64,000 nucleotides of DNA from Mesocentrotus franciscanus (Eukaryota; Echinodermata; Echinoidea; Camarodonta; Strongylocentrotidae). The notes beneath the pieces are model-generated. The model was given only the letters and a program-made list of their open reading frames with translations. It did no database searches and was not told where the DNA came from. The stretch covers positions 34,364,737-34,428,736 of the forward strand of contig CP137672.1 of the NCBI GenBank assembly GCA_037976565.1, given 5' to 3'. The translations under genes were made by a program, and so were the position numbers. This document shows, in pieces, positions 11,861 through 23,318 of the stretch (position 1 is its first letter; the number at the start of each line of letters is the position of its first letter).

Positions 11861-11988
11861 CAATCTGCAAAAAAATACTTAAATGCTGGACTTTGTCCAT
11901 ACGTAAGAATACAGTAAGTAATGATAGAAAACTGGAAATTTTAAATTTCCAGGTGAGCTATTATATGTGATGTTAAAGTTATAAAAGT

Positions 11989-13149
11989 TCAAGATGATCC
12001 TGAAGTTTTCCTATGACGGAACATATTCATCTTTCTGACAATGAGCATTCCAAACTCCTCATGCATGTCCGAGAAAGTTCTGACATTTTCATTTTGAACA
12101 TGGAAGACAGATTGTCTAGCCTGAGCTGACTTGGCACCCTGTGCAGCGTGGCCTCCTTTGCCAAACACACTCTTCCTTGTGAGCCTAGGACTGGTATCGC
12201 TGGACCCAGACATGAGCGGCATGTTGAGATTTTCATAGAATACAGACATGACCTTGCGACCTGTTGTGGCTAACCTGGACACATGCTGACCATCAGTTGG
12301 GTCAGCCTTGTAATCTGTTTGAGCATTCTTGTTAGAGTTGTTGGCAGAATCTGATGGCTTTCCTTCCTCTTCCTCACTCTCGCTGCTATCTTGCTCAACT
12401 ACAAACTGGGGTATGGGCTTGGCAGCTCCGTTAGGTTGTTCTGCTGGATTCTTGCTTGAGGAGACAAGAGGGTCCCAAATGTCATAAGAGGGGTTACTGT
12501 AGTTGTTAAATGGCAGTGAATTTCTCTGGTAGGCACTCTGCCGTGGAGCCCCTCTGTGCGCAAGTGATTCCGTCTTACCCCGCTCGTATGTGCCCATGTT
12601 CTGCTTGGGAGGTAGTTCCATGACATGTTCAGGTATTGTAGGAATAGGAGTGGGTTCAGACCCACCTGTCGCACCATCAACATCTGGGACCTCACAGCTC
12701 TGAATGACCGATGTCCTAACAACCATCGCTGGAGAGTTCTCACTATTTCCGTGTGACAGGTCATCCAGTTGCTTCTGAAGCTCATCCACCATAGCTTTGA
12801 TGTAGTCGTAGCTGGAGCATGACAACGCTTTCATCCAGGACTCCATCTCCTCCTGGTTGGTGGCTGCCATCGCGTATGACCGCGAATCCTTCACCGAGAA
12901 GGAAATCTGAAAGCAGTAAAGGCAGTCCTCCAGATCTGCAAGTTCCACTCGACATCCTTCCAGGATAATGACCCCCTGGGGTTCCTTGTCCCCTTCCTTG
13001 TCATAGTAGAACAGCAGGTTGCCCTTCAACACGAACCAGCGCTTTTGAAAGTTGCGGTGATTCTCAGCTTTCTTAAGTAAGTATCCAGTCTTATCCAATG
13101 GCGAATTGCATGATGCAAAGTAGGACACATTCTTCTCGTTGAATTTCAT
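11989..13149 (-). CDS. PHETA: Sesquipedalian/PHETA-like PH-domain endosomal adaptor
   Basis: A 386-codon uninterrupted frame from ATG at 13149. Residues 19-113 form a PH domain with TGYLLKK near the start, KRWFVLKGNLLFYY at 36-49 and the signature tryptophan W105 in ESWMKAL. A short helical segment follows (MVDELQKQLDDL). A long polar linker includes an acidic DSSESEEEE stretch. Near the C-terminus F359-S-D-M-H363 matches the F&H motif by which vertebrate PHETA1/2 (Ses1/2, IPIP27) bind the phosphatase OCRL. The family acts in endosome-to-Golgi and recycling traffic. Vertebrate members are about 250 aa, so this one is longer, mostly in the linker. Vertebrate PHETA genes also have a single coding exon, as here. 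Neighbours (MMAB, divergent) are unrelated. The family assignment is firm; which paralogue it matches cannot be said. Confidence 0.92.
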   Translation of the reverse strand: MKFNEKNVSYFASCNSPLDKTGYLLKKAENHRNFQKRWFVLKGNLLFYYDKEGDKEPQGVIILEGCRVELADLEDCLYCFQISFSVKDSRSYAMAATNQEEMESWMKALSCSSYDYIKAMVDELQKQLDDLSHGNSENSPAMVVRTSVIQSCEVPDVDGATGGSEPTPIPTIPEHVMELPPKQNMGTYERGKTESLAHRGAPRQSAYQRNSLPFNNYSNPSYDIWDPLVSSSKNPAEQPNGAAKPIPQFVVEQDSSESEEEEGKPSDSANNSNKNAQTDYKADPTDGQHVSRLATTGRKVMSVFYENLNMPLMSGSSDTSPRLTRKSVFGKGGHAAQGAKSAQARQSVFHVQNENVRTFSDMHEEFGMLIVRKMNMFRHRKTSGSS

Positions 13150-13667
13150 CTTGGGATCTCTTGTTGCAGCTTAGCACAAATCCACCAGGTAAAACACACT
13201 GCAGTTTCTAGGCAAACGGTGTGTCTAGCTATCTAAAGCCTTTCCCTCATCACGTTATAAACTCTTGTTCATCATTATCCACAAAGGGCTTGTCCCTCGA
13301 TCAAATCCTAGCTCAAGTGACAGGATAAATAACTTAATCTCACTGACTTGTGGGAAGCCCCTTAACGTAGCGTTCCTGTGCACTTGTTCTCCACTGTCCA
13401 CAGTAAGCACATCACATTACACACAACCAGTTGGCTGTATTACACAGTAACATGCTATGACGGCCTGTACTTGTATCAAACTGGCAATGAGCCCACTGGA
13501 GAGGAAATGGCCGTTATCGTCTGCAGATATTAGGAAACAGCGATTTTGCGTATCAGGGCCAAGATTCCTGTCTCCCCTGTGAGGAAGATCTCCCGTCGCT
13601 AACAGGAAGTGTCCGATCATCAAGTATTCTCTAAAATTAGAGCCATCATCTGTCACATCAGGAAGTT
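13150..13667 (-). other. Probable 5' UTR of the PHETA-like gene, with upstream splice acceptor
   Basis: On the minus strand a pyrimidine-rich tract ending ttttcttttctgcag (AG at 13668-13669) is a good acceptor upstream of the start codon, and the 518 bases that follow run without interruption to the ATG. I infer a non-coding first exon further upstream (higher coordinates). The open frame at 13656-13417 lies within this leader and looks accidental. Confidence 0.4.
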
Positions 13668-15131
13668 CTGCAGAAAAGAAAAGAAAACATAAAGAAATAA
13701 ATTATGAGTTAGCTATCACTTTCATAAAACTAAATATTCAAAGAATTCTATTGCAGCTGTATTACATGTAATTACCAAAGATAACCTAACCAATCTATCT
13801 ACAATAACACACAACTGGTAAGTGATTTAAGTCTGGATAGTTGTACAAGAAAACTCCTAGCAGCTGTGGTAAACGAAATATATTAACTTACATGTATAAT
13901 AAGTAAATTGCACTTAATTAGAATCCTGAAGGAGATCTCATGAATTCAGAGAAAAATGAAAAATAATTATTTTTTCAGATATGAAATGATCAAGATTCAA
14001 GAATGACCTTAATCCTGTCGATTCATACATTAGTATAACAACCAAATATAGATGTACATATATACATGTACATTATATATTATGGTAGGTTATATGGCAG
14101 AGAGAAATACATTTTAAAGCCTGGGAGGTTTGCAAAGCCAGTACTCTTTTCTGAACCTGGCTTTGGTACATTTCCTGTATTGACAGAAAATTGTACAAAT
14201 TTGTTGAATGAACCTACATGTACTGTACTGTACAATGTTTATCTACTATCTAAATATCACCAGCACATTGCATGTACACTAACAAATTCAAAAAGAGGGA
14301 TTACAGGAAATTGGGAGAACAGGAAATTCAAGAATTCCTGAGTTTCCAAATGTTATAGTACACAATGACATGTATACACCTGTACATACAGTGTACATGT
14401 ATGTTTTGCAACACTAGTTATTCTTCATAATTTGGTATATTACACTTACATAGGAAGTGCCATGTAGAGGCATGGAAAGGATTTTGCTCATTTGTTAAAA
14501 GTTGTGACAACATACAAATACCAACACAACATTCTTGCCATGTAATACAGCACATGAAAGTGAACTTCTTGCTTGAAATATGAAACCAAAGTACCTGTCA
14601 TTCTGTATACTAAGACCCTTTGAAATTCTAAGATTGCATGGGATCAATAAAATTGAAAATCTTTTGTACATTACACTGATAAACGTCGAGAGCAATTAAA
14701 TGAGGGAATTCGAAGAACAAAAATACCCACAGGTATCTCAAGAACAATATTTGCTGAAAATTTATCTTAACCTACATGTACTGCCTGCAGTGGCTCCTGT
14801 ATTAAAGCCTACATGCATGATATAGCAGAATTCAGTAGTCAAGGGCTTAAAAAATGTACTGAATATAAATACAACACTTTACATACATGTGCTTTTGAAT
14901 GCACATGTATGTAGCCTACTGTACTTTCCCTACAGCATTTTCATATAATTTTCTTCTAAACATCTTTTTTCTTTGAAAAGATCTATGAATGACCATAGTT
15001 ATTTAAAAATTGAAACATACTCTGAGAGTTAAGATATATACAGTGTATGAAGGCGCTGTTTTGAACTAAAGGGTACATGTAGCTGTTCTCTTTATTGTAT
15101 TTTATTAAAACAATACAGATTTATACAGACG
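13668..15131. other. Upstream intergenic or 5' UTR intron sequence
   Basis: AT-rich with many tacatgta words. No gene or defined repeat can be supported. Confidence 0.4.
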
Positions 15132-15300
15132 TAGAGGTGTTGTAGTCTAGTGGATAAGTCTCTTGACTGTGAACCACAAGATACATGTGTAGATGTATGA
15201 GGTTCAAATCTCTGCCACAGCACTAACGTGGTCTTGCAAGACATTAATCTTCATTTGCCACACTTGACCCAGGTGAAGTAAATGGGTGCCTTGAATACAC
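15132..15300 (+). mobile_element. tRNA-derived SINE
   Basis: A degenerate tRNA-like head carries an A box TAGTCTAGTGG at 15143-15153 and a B box GGTTCAAATCT at 15201-15211. An anticodon-stem-like segment (cttgactgtgaaccacaag) lies between them, followed by an insertion that lengthens the variable region. Downstream comes a tail containing cacttgacccaggtgaagta and aaatgggtgcc, a kind of tail common in marine deuterostome SINEs. It is too altered to be a working tRNA. The 3' end is uncertain. Confidence 0.7.
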
Positions 15301-16145
15301 TGAACACTATGACTGCCAGAGCTACAATGTATACATGCATGTATATGTAGGTGTAGCTGGGATAGCTATATCCAAAATCCTTTGAAATGCAGAGAAACGT
15401 TACATCATAATGCGATACATGTACACTGTATGCGTGATGCAAGAATGGCATATTATTACTTGCCAGGAATTCATGTGCAAATTCATGAGATACCCTCTAT
15501 TTGCCAAATTCATGTTTCGTTAGTCCAAGAACATGTACGTGATCTCATGGAGGAGGGCTGAATCGACAAGCTACATGTACATGTACAGTACATGAGATCA
15601 TCAAGCACTGGGAGCTTTATTGTTATACATGTAAATCTTAATATTTATCAACTATAATCAAAGATTAAGAAATGTATTATTTTTCAGGGGGGGGGGCACT
15701 TAACCTTCACAAAACTACAAATGGCCACAAAAGGTGGAGGGGAAGAACTGTGATAACGCAACTGGACCATATAATATTACTTACCTGTACATTTACTTCC
15801 ATTGCATTTTATATCTTATTTGCCAATAAAAGCATTGTTATACATGTATCCAGATAGAGTCTTTTGATGATGTTGAGAAAATAATTTATATCTCTAAAAA
15901 CCTGAAAGCTTGGATGGATTATGTAATAGTTATGCACCCACTTTCAGACTGCCCCCCCCCCTAAAAAAAATAGCCATTCTCTCAACATATTAATATCTCT
16001 TTCATAGTTCATGAGAGAATACATAAATGCAGATCTATTACACAAAGCCTTAGCATACTATATCCAACAAGAGGCATGGACACATGCTTGAGAATAAATC
16101 TGCTTTGAAGAAACAAACTGAAAATCATGTAATGGAAGAATAATA
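15301..16145. other. Intergenic sequence with G- and C-homopolymer runs
   Basis: Contains a G9 run near 15688 and a C-rich run near 15952. No gene or family repeat is recognised. Confidence 0.4.
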
Positions 16146-16952
16146 TTAAAGGGCAATCCAACCCTTCTAATATGTTCATTTGAATGAAAGCATAACAACC
16201 AGAGAAACAGAATGGCGAAAGTTTTAAATAAATCGGACCAATATTAAGAAAGTTATGAGTGTTTGAAATATGAGATCACTACAGCTGTGCGAATCTCAAA
16301 TCTGCAATTTTGTCAGTGGAGTGTGACGTAGTGACGGATTACTCAACCGTTTGTCGCGTACAAAAATATCACTTATTTCTGTTTTTCTTCCAGGTGTGTG
16401 AGGTGCCTTCACCCTTGGGGCACTCAGTGAAAAAATTACACAGGGGCTCGGGCAAATTAGCCCCCGAAATGCTAAAAAGAGCCTCCGAAAGTCATAAAAG
16501 AGCCCTAAAAAAATTTGCATAGAGTTCAATGCAAAACAAATTAAAAAGTGTTATTTTCATGCAAGCAAGCTTGAAAAGTAGCCCCCGAAATTGTTTAAGT
16601 ATTTTTTTCCCTGGGGGCACTACTCAAAATTTATCATGGAGAGTACATTATTACAGGTGCTCTAAAAGAACAGACCATCCCGAGTCATACATTTATGAAA
16701 AGTTGAAATTTTAGTCCTTTTGTGTATTGGAGAAAATGGGAAAGTTGTACGCCACTACATCACATACCGGTAGACATTATCAATTCAGCCAATTTGAAGA
16801 GCTCATACCTGTAGTAATTGCAACTTTCAAAACTCGCACGGTAACTTTCTAATTTTTTTGTCCGATTTCATTCAAAATTTCATCAGTATGCTTCTCTGAT
16901 TTTTCTGCTTTATTCTAGACAGTTTTGCTATCAAGGTTGGATTTCTCTTTAA
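16146..16952. mobile_element. MITE with about 110-bp inverted arms (agggcaatccaaccct type)
   Basis: The left arm begins ttaaagggcaatccaaccct at 16146 and the right arm ends ggttggatttctctttaa at 16952. The inner parts pair diffusely (agaaagttatgag against ggtaactttct). The organisation resembles the element at 7863-8648. The interior includes a G/C-richer segment (about 16395-16625) with repeated agcccccgaaa words, possibly a nested insertion. Confidence 0.72.
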
Positions 16953-17127
16953 GTTGCCAATCTGAGTACCGGACTACCAGTATTGATTTCACATTTGCAT
17001 TATAACTCATTCCTTTCTTATCCTTAGTGTAATTTTTCTCAATTCATCATTATTTATTAGGTGGTCTGTCTCATAGTTCCTCGGAGAGGACCTGAAGCCG
17101 TCGGTCCTCTGGTTGCTTAGTAACAAC

Positions 17128-17508
17128 TTAAAGGTATAGACCAGTTTTGGAAACGCCCTCTCAAAAAATGAAATGGAAGCTCTTATTACAATCATGTGAA
17201 AGAAATCAAAGAATAGATGTTTTTACTAATACGTGATGATACAAATTTTGCCGGAAACCGCCTATTAATTATATATTTGGTAATTATCATATCTATCCGG
17301 ACTGGATAGATATACATTGTAGGGTAGTCCCATATACATCTTTCTGTGTACAGTGCGTGTAACATTACCAAGACTGGGCCAAATTTCTTATCATTTTGAT
17401 GATTCCAGAACCTTGCAGTACACACCAATACTTATATGCTAGATGATCAACCTTTTCTGATCGATTCCACGTTTCTTTCACAATGCCAGAACTGGTCTAT
17501 ACCTTTAA
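17128..17508. mobile_element. MITE with TIR ttaaaggtatagaccagtt, copy 1
   Basis: Ends are inverted: ttaaaggtatagaccagttt at left and, in reverse complement, ttaaaggtatagaccagttc at right. The same body is found at 21919-22339 (same orientation, inside MMAB intron 2) and, more diverged, at 37158-37543. Shared internal blocks include gtcccatatac, gtgtacagtgc and tgatgattccagaaccttgc. Confidence 0.85.
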
Positions 17509-19946
17509 CAGGCATTTATAGTTTCTTAGCAGTCAGATAAAATTACCACCACTGTTATAGACGGATCATCTATTAATTTTGTTAGAATTTTCTTTCTTTC
17601 TTATTTATTCTTTATTTATTTCTCCACTTTTTGTGTATAGGATAACTCAAGATCGGTACTGTCAATTTCTTTCAATTTTTGCACAGTTATAGGTCATTGT
17701 CATAAGACGTGACAGCACCATTTTCAGGGTCATCGTGACGTCATCTAGACGCCATTTTGTGAAAATCAACTTATGATCATATCTTTATGTCGGAAAGTCA
17801 TTTCTCATTCATATTTATCATGATCAAGGTCAAGGTCAATATTAAAATAACAAAAACTTCAACATTCCAAACGTTAAAACATATGTTTTAAACTACTCAG
17901 TTTACACATTTGGAGAATTTATCTCGAAATTGTTATGGGTCTGAAAAAAAGAGAATATAGCTCTGACTATGGTTTGCCTGCCGTGGCAGATTACCCATCC
18001 CAACGAGGATTTTACAATGTGGAAATAAATGTGTATAATCAGTTTAGTTAAGTGAAAAAAGCCTTAGATATAAACATGGCATATTTTCATAAAATTTTTC
18101 AAATATAAAAAGGATAACTCCCTGTTTAATTGAATGTGTATAAAGATCATAGCTGGAGGATTTATTGTTACTATTTTGCCAGCCATAGTCTACCCAATAA
18201 ATGACGTGATGGCGCAGCCCATTGACTAAAAAAGTTATGACAGAGATATGACGGTATCGGAGGCGTCATAACTACTTAGTCAGGATGTTGTCCTTGATCT
18301 TGGGAAAGAGGGCTTCGTGAAGCATGTATGTAGCGGACAAGTAGCTTACTAATGCTGATTTAGTCAAGAAGTTAAACTTATGACGGTTTCGAGAAACAGG
18401 GCCCTGATCCGTACTTCTTTAGTACGGATTTCACTCAGTGCAAATGACTTTTTCCTTCATAAGTATATGCCGTTACAATATAAAAATAATGCATCATGAA
18501 TATTATAGACATAACAGCATCACACACTTTACAGCTTTAACACTAATAACAGATCAAATCATGCAAAAATAATGCATTACCATATCATCAAAAAATTCTT
18601 ACTCTTAGACTTAGTCTTAAACTCCTATTCGAAAGTAAACCATTTAATCCAATGTCATGTATTGTAACATCTCGACATGACAGTCACTTATACTAAATTT
18701 TTATATTCATTCTTCGTTATCAATTACAGTGTCAATGACTGACATGACTTGGCATTGGCAGCTGAACTATTGTTTTCTGTTGACAGTCTTCATTGCCACT
18801 GACTTCTCACTCTCAGTAGGGTGTTCATTCGCTTCAGTGAACAGTGAAGACACTCAAACACGCCATGCACACACATCGATCAGAAACACAACATTTTGAA
18901 TTTTATAACTCTTATACGATTTTTGCTACAAATACAATTTCCGTTCGAACCTTGACATATTATATATTTCCGGAAAGCTTAGAATCTCTTCTTTCCTATG
19001 ATATCAAAATATTATGGAATTACCCCCTCTTGGAGCCTCTGTAGCTAGATTGATAAAATGAATCTACATGTACTACGCTCCACCCTTTTTCCCCCCGAGT
19101 ATGGCACGAACACAGCCGAATGTGAAAATCGGCCCCAGAATTTACGGTTTCGAACTTTCAGCAGACACCGCTCGTGTTCGGTGACGGCTCCTGGCTCTGT
19201 AAAAGAAAATTGGCAGCTGGACATTCATGTAATTTTGACATGAACACCCTACTCCCAATCACTCAGCCCAATCAATGATCGAGACAGTCACCGACAGTCA
19301 CACTCACACTCACAGTGCAGTGCTACTGCTAGTGACACTGTTGACTGTACTTGAGCCCCGGACTTGACTTGAGCTCGACTCTTGTCAGTGTCAGTTTTGG
19401 ATTCAAGTGGAATACTGTGAATCGCTTTGTCATTCAAAATTGTCTTCTTTTCCTCAAAGAAAAAGTGAATAAATATCTAAAGAATTACTCACCGTTAGTA
19501 AATTGTGCAAACTTTTTGAAATCTAGTGCTAGCAGAAACTCCTCCTATTTTCTTCTCGACTCTAGTCTTATTCTTTTCCTGACATTATAACACACGAAAA
19601 CAAGTGTCCAATTTGCAGTTTAAAATTTGAACAAGGTGCTAGCTGAACAAAATAAAAAACAAATGAACAAACTGTACATTAAAGCCGTATATAAAAACAA
19701 AACAACAAAATAAAAATATTAGTGAAGTAAAACATTTATTTCATTATTAAAATATTTAATTCTCACCTTAACTATCTGTAATGTGAATCGCATTGGCAGG
19801 TACCGGAAAAAAAGTGGATCGGATCTTGAAGTTGAAGAGCACCGTACGCGTACGTACCGGTACCAGCCCCATGCGTAAACAAATATGTGTGTGAGAATTT
19901 GTCAATTTTGTTTTTACAACTAAATATAAATCCAGGGACCAGAAGT
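17509..19946. other. Intergenic region upstream of MMAB, probably with divergent promoters
   Basis: Contains diffuse repeats: a possible MITE at about 18817-19250 with inverted ends agggtgttca / tgaacaccct, and a fragment ending acggtttcgagaaacagggc near 18400. The stretch 19040-19340 has higher GC and many gacagtcac words. MMAB and the PHETA-like gene diverge here, so promoters for both are expected, but I cannot place a start site. Confidence 0.4.
19871..19894 (+). other. Short upstream ORF in the MMAB leader
   Basis: ATG at 19871 opens a seven-codon frame (MRKQICV) closing at TGA 19892-19894, 52 bases before the proposed MMAB start at 19947. Whether it is in the mature leader is unknown. 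Confidence 0.3.
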
Positions 19947-20188
19947 ATGACTAGCTTGCTGAGAACTTTTAAGTATTTTCATACCACATCAATGAGTGTT
20001 CAATGTCGAAGTATTTGCCAGCTCCCGAGGAAAGATGCGATATGTTTGGTTAGCAGCTTGTTTTATCAGAGTGACGTGAGTTGTTTCCGCCTGAGCTGTG
20101 GGCGTCCTAATAGTCTGAGGCAGGCTCAAACTCCACGGGTGCACCTGGTGATGCAAAAGTCTTTTTGTTCAGAGTCAACTGGCAAAAG
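19947..20188 (+). CDS. MMAB: MMAB exon 1
   Basis: 80 codons plus two bases, ending aaaag at donor gtgggc. It encodes the presequence and a poorly conserved linker. The ATG at 19947 is preferred because the frame upstream opens only through a non-ATG codon at 19887. The later in-frame Met16 could also serve. Confidence 0.8.
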
Positions 20189-22947
20189 GTGGGCTTGCTT
20201 TTTTCCCTCCTCATGTTCTCTCATTCCTTCATCTTATTTTATTCCTGTTCTATTTTTTTCTCCTCCATATTCTTGTTTTCCATTCGGTTCTGCTGAGTCA
20301 CAAGTGTTAACTTTCCTCAAAGGCTCAAGAATAAAGTCGGACTTTCAATCAACATCAACTTCAACTTAGTTTCAAGTTCCTAATTTTCCCATCCTCATTC
20401 GTAACTGTTCATCTTATTTTTCTCCTGTTATTTTTACTGCCTTTTTCTTCTTTTCGTTTAATATTGGCGTTGATTATCATTGTGATTATTGTTTTTGTTG
20501 TTATTATTATTATTATTATTATTATTGTCATTATTATTCATAATATTATTTTTATTATTGTTATCATTATTTATCATTTCTTAAGTTTTGTGCTTCTCTG
20601 TCCCGAGGGGGTGGGGTTACATTACAGGATTTTTAGGATTTTATATTTTGCACATCATATTACACCCTATTCAAGAATCATTTCTTAGACTTTTTTTCCC
20701 CAGCTTTTATCTTTCTTTTCATTGTGTATTTCCACAGGATTTTCAAATCCTATCAGACCCTCTACTATTGACCAGGGCCATTGAATTTCCTACCCTTATC
20801 TTCTTAGCACCAGTGGCAGTGAATTTAATACCTGCTTCCTGATTTTCCTCTTTTTTGTGGTTGATAATATGCGTGTTACGCGCCTGGTTATGATAAAACT
20901 ACCGCTTTTACTTTTACTGTTTGTTTACTCTCTTACCCCCCTCCGGCCTCCTCTGGTTTTTGGTTCATTTAGTAAGCTTCTTCTTTTTTTTTCCTTCACT
21001 TTCTGTGTTCATGTTTTTGTTCATCCTCTTGACCTCTTGTTTGTACAGGTCTTCTGTCATGCATTATCTTTGTTTATTATCATTAAATAATGATAATAAT
21101 CACCTAATTGTTGTAATTATTCTGCATTTTCTCTTGTTCTTGATATCACATTTTTTTGGTGCAATTTCTCCCTTTTCTCCACCCCCTGTCTCTTATTCAT
21201 CTTATTCCCCTGGTTAGTCTTCTTAATCTCATCATCTTTCTTAAGTTCTTCTTTGCTCCTCTGTTCATTTTGTGATTTATTTTTGTTTTTTGCAGTCCAC
21301 TTAATTTCCACTTTTTCTTCAAATTCTTGAGTTCTTAGTTGTATAGCTAGGTCTTTTATCATATTTGTTTTCCTTTATCATCTCCATTTTCTCTTCTTTA
21401 GCCTTCTCCTCCTCTTTCTCTCTTCGTCTGGTTTAATTTCTTCAACGGTACATGTATGATGTTTTACCTAATATATTCATCCTGTCATATGTTATTGATT
21501 TATGGTATGGGTCCTCAAATTTTGCTGTTCACATTCACTAAAATTACTAAAGTTAAATATCCCTTATTATTCCTCTTTCACCAGTAGGAGACTTATTTTT
21601 TCTTTAATATAATGTTGTGTCTTTCAGTGAATCATCATCCGATAAAAGGCCAGACAAAAAACTGCCCAAGATTTATACAAGAACTGGTGACAAAGGTAAG
21701 CGGATAATAATGAGACAAACACATTATACTATGATATCTGTTATTACCTAATACCTGATAATTGTGTATTATAAATTCAAGGCATGTGCTTTTTACCTTT
21801 TAACTTTACCCAAGATTTTCAAAGAATGCTTTAGTCTCAGTATTCAGGCTTTAAGTTCCTGTTTGAAAGAGCTTTTTTATCAAAATACACTGTGCAGATC
21901 ATTAGATTTTTTTTTCTTTTAAAGGTAAAGACCAGTTTTTGAAACGCCCCTCTCTCAAAAAAATGAAATGGAAGCTCTCATTACCAATCATGTGAAAGAA
22001 TATGTTTTGACTAATACGTGATGATAAAAATTTTGCCGGGAAAGTCGGGAAACCGCCTACTAATTGATATATTTGGTAAATTATTATATATCTATTGGGA
22101 CCAAATAGATATCGCGCACGTGGTCACGTAGTCCCATATACATATTTCTGTGTACAGTGCTTGTAACTTTACCAAGACTGGGTAAAATTTCTCATCATTT
22201 TGATGATTCCAGAACCTTGCAGTACACACCAATACTTATACTTATACTTAATATGCTAGATGATCAACCTTTTCTGATCGATTCCACAACATTTCTTTCA
22301 CAATGCAATCGCATGACCAGAACTGGTCTTTATTGTTAAAGATTTTTCATATGGAATGTCGACACTTTGCCCTGAATTTGAAGATAACTTTGATTTTTGT
22401 ACAAAAAAAGAGTTAGCTGTTTAAATTTAGTTCAGTTCATATTATTTATTCATTCATGAAAAATAACATTTAAAATTCAATGTGGCTCACTAGTGATAAG
22501 ATCAGTATATTGAAATACCAGATCACCACCACTTACAGGAAATGTTTGAATATATACTGTAAACAATTTTGGTACTAAATTTCAATGAGTTACGATATTT
22601 TATTCTAAATTTCATTCTGGCTTATGTTAAGGTACATCGGTTACCATAGCTGGGGACCGGAGACCGAAGAACGATATAGTCTTTGAGGCTCTTGGAGCTA
22701 CAGATGAACTCTCCTCACACATAGGGTAAGGACAAACATACAGAAATATATACTTTGGTTAAAATTATAGTAAATAGGGTGACGTGTATGTTGAAGAGGG
22801 TTCCATTTTCACCTGAGACTTAAATACAGGCAGTGTGTATTTGATGGTTTATATTTGGTTTATATTCATAATTTTTAGCAATAGTCTATCTGATGAGTGA
22901 CGACCAAACCTACATAGACTTTGACTCTCTCTCTCTTTCTCTCTTTC

Positions 22948-22998
<51 letters not shown>

Positions 22999-23149
22999 AT
23001 CTCTCTCTCTCTCTCTCTCTGTCTCTTTCTATCTCTATTTTTCTGTGTACCGGTATCTATCTTGATATATTTTTCACACTTTCTCTCCCCCTCTCTCTCT
23101 CTCTCTTTCTGTTTTTCTGTCTATCTATCTTTATCTATTTTTCACTCTC

Positions 23150-23197
<48 letters not shown>

Positions 23198-23283
23198 CAC
23201 ACACACACATCTATCTCTCTCTCTCTCTTTCTCTTTCTGTCTTTCTGTCTATCTATCTTTATCTTTTTCTCCAACTTTTTTTT

Positions 23284-23318
<35 letters not shown>

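Noticed and set aside
12027..12785. Additional minus-strand proteins overlapping the PHETA-like gene
   Set aside because: Out-of-frame shadows of the 386-codon frame.
15132..15215. Functional tRNA-His-like gene
   Set aside because: A and B boxes are present but the stems do not pair well, an insertion lies before the B box, and a SINE tail follows.
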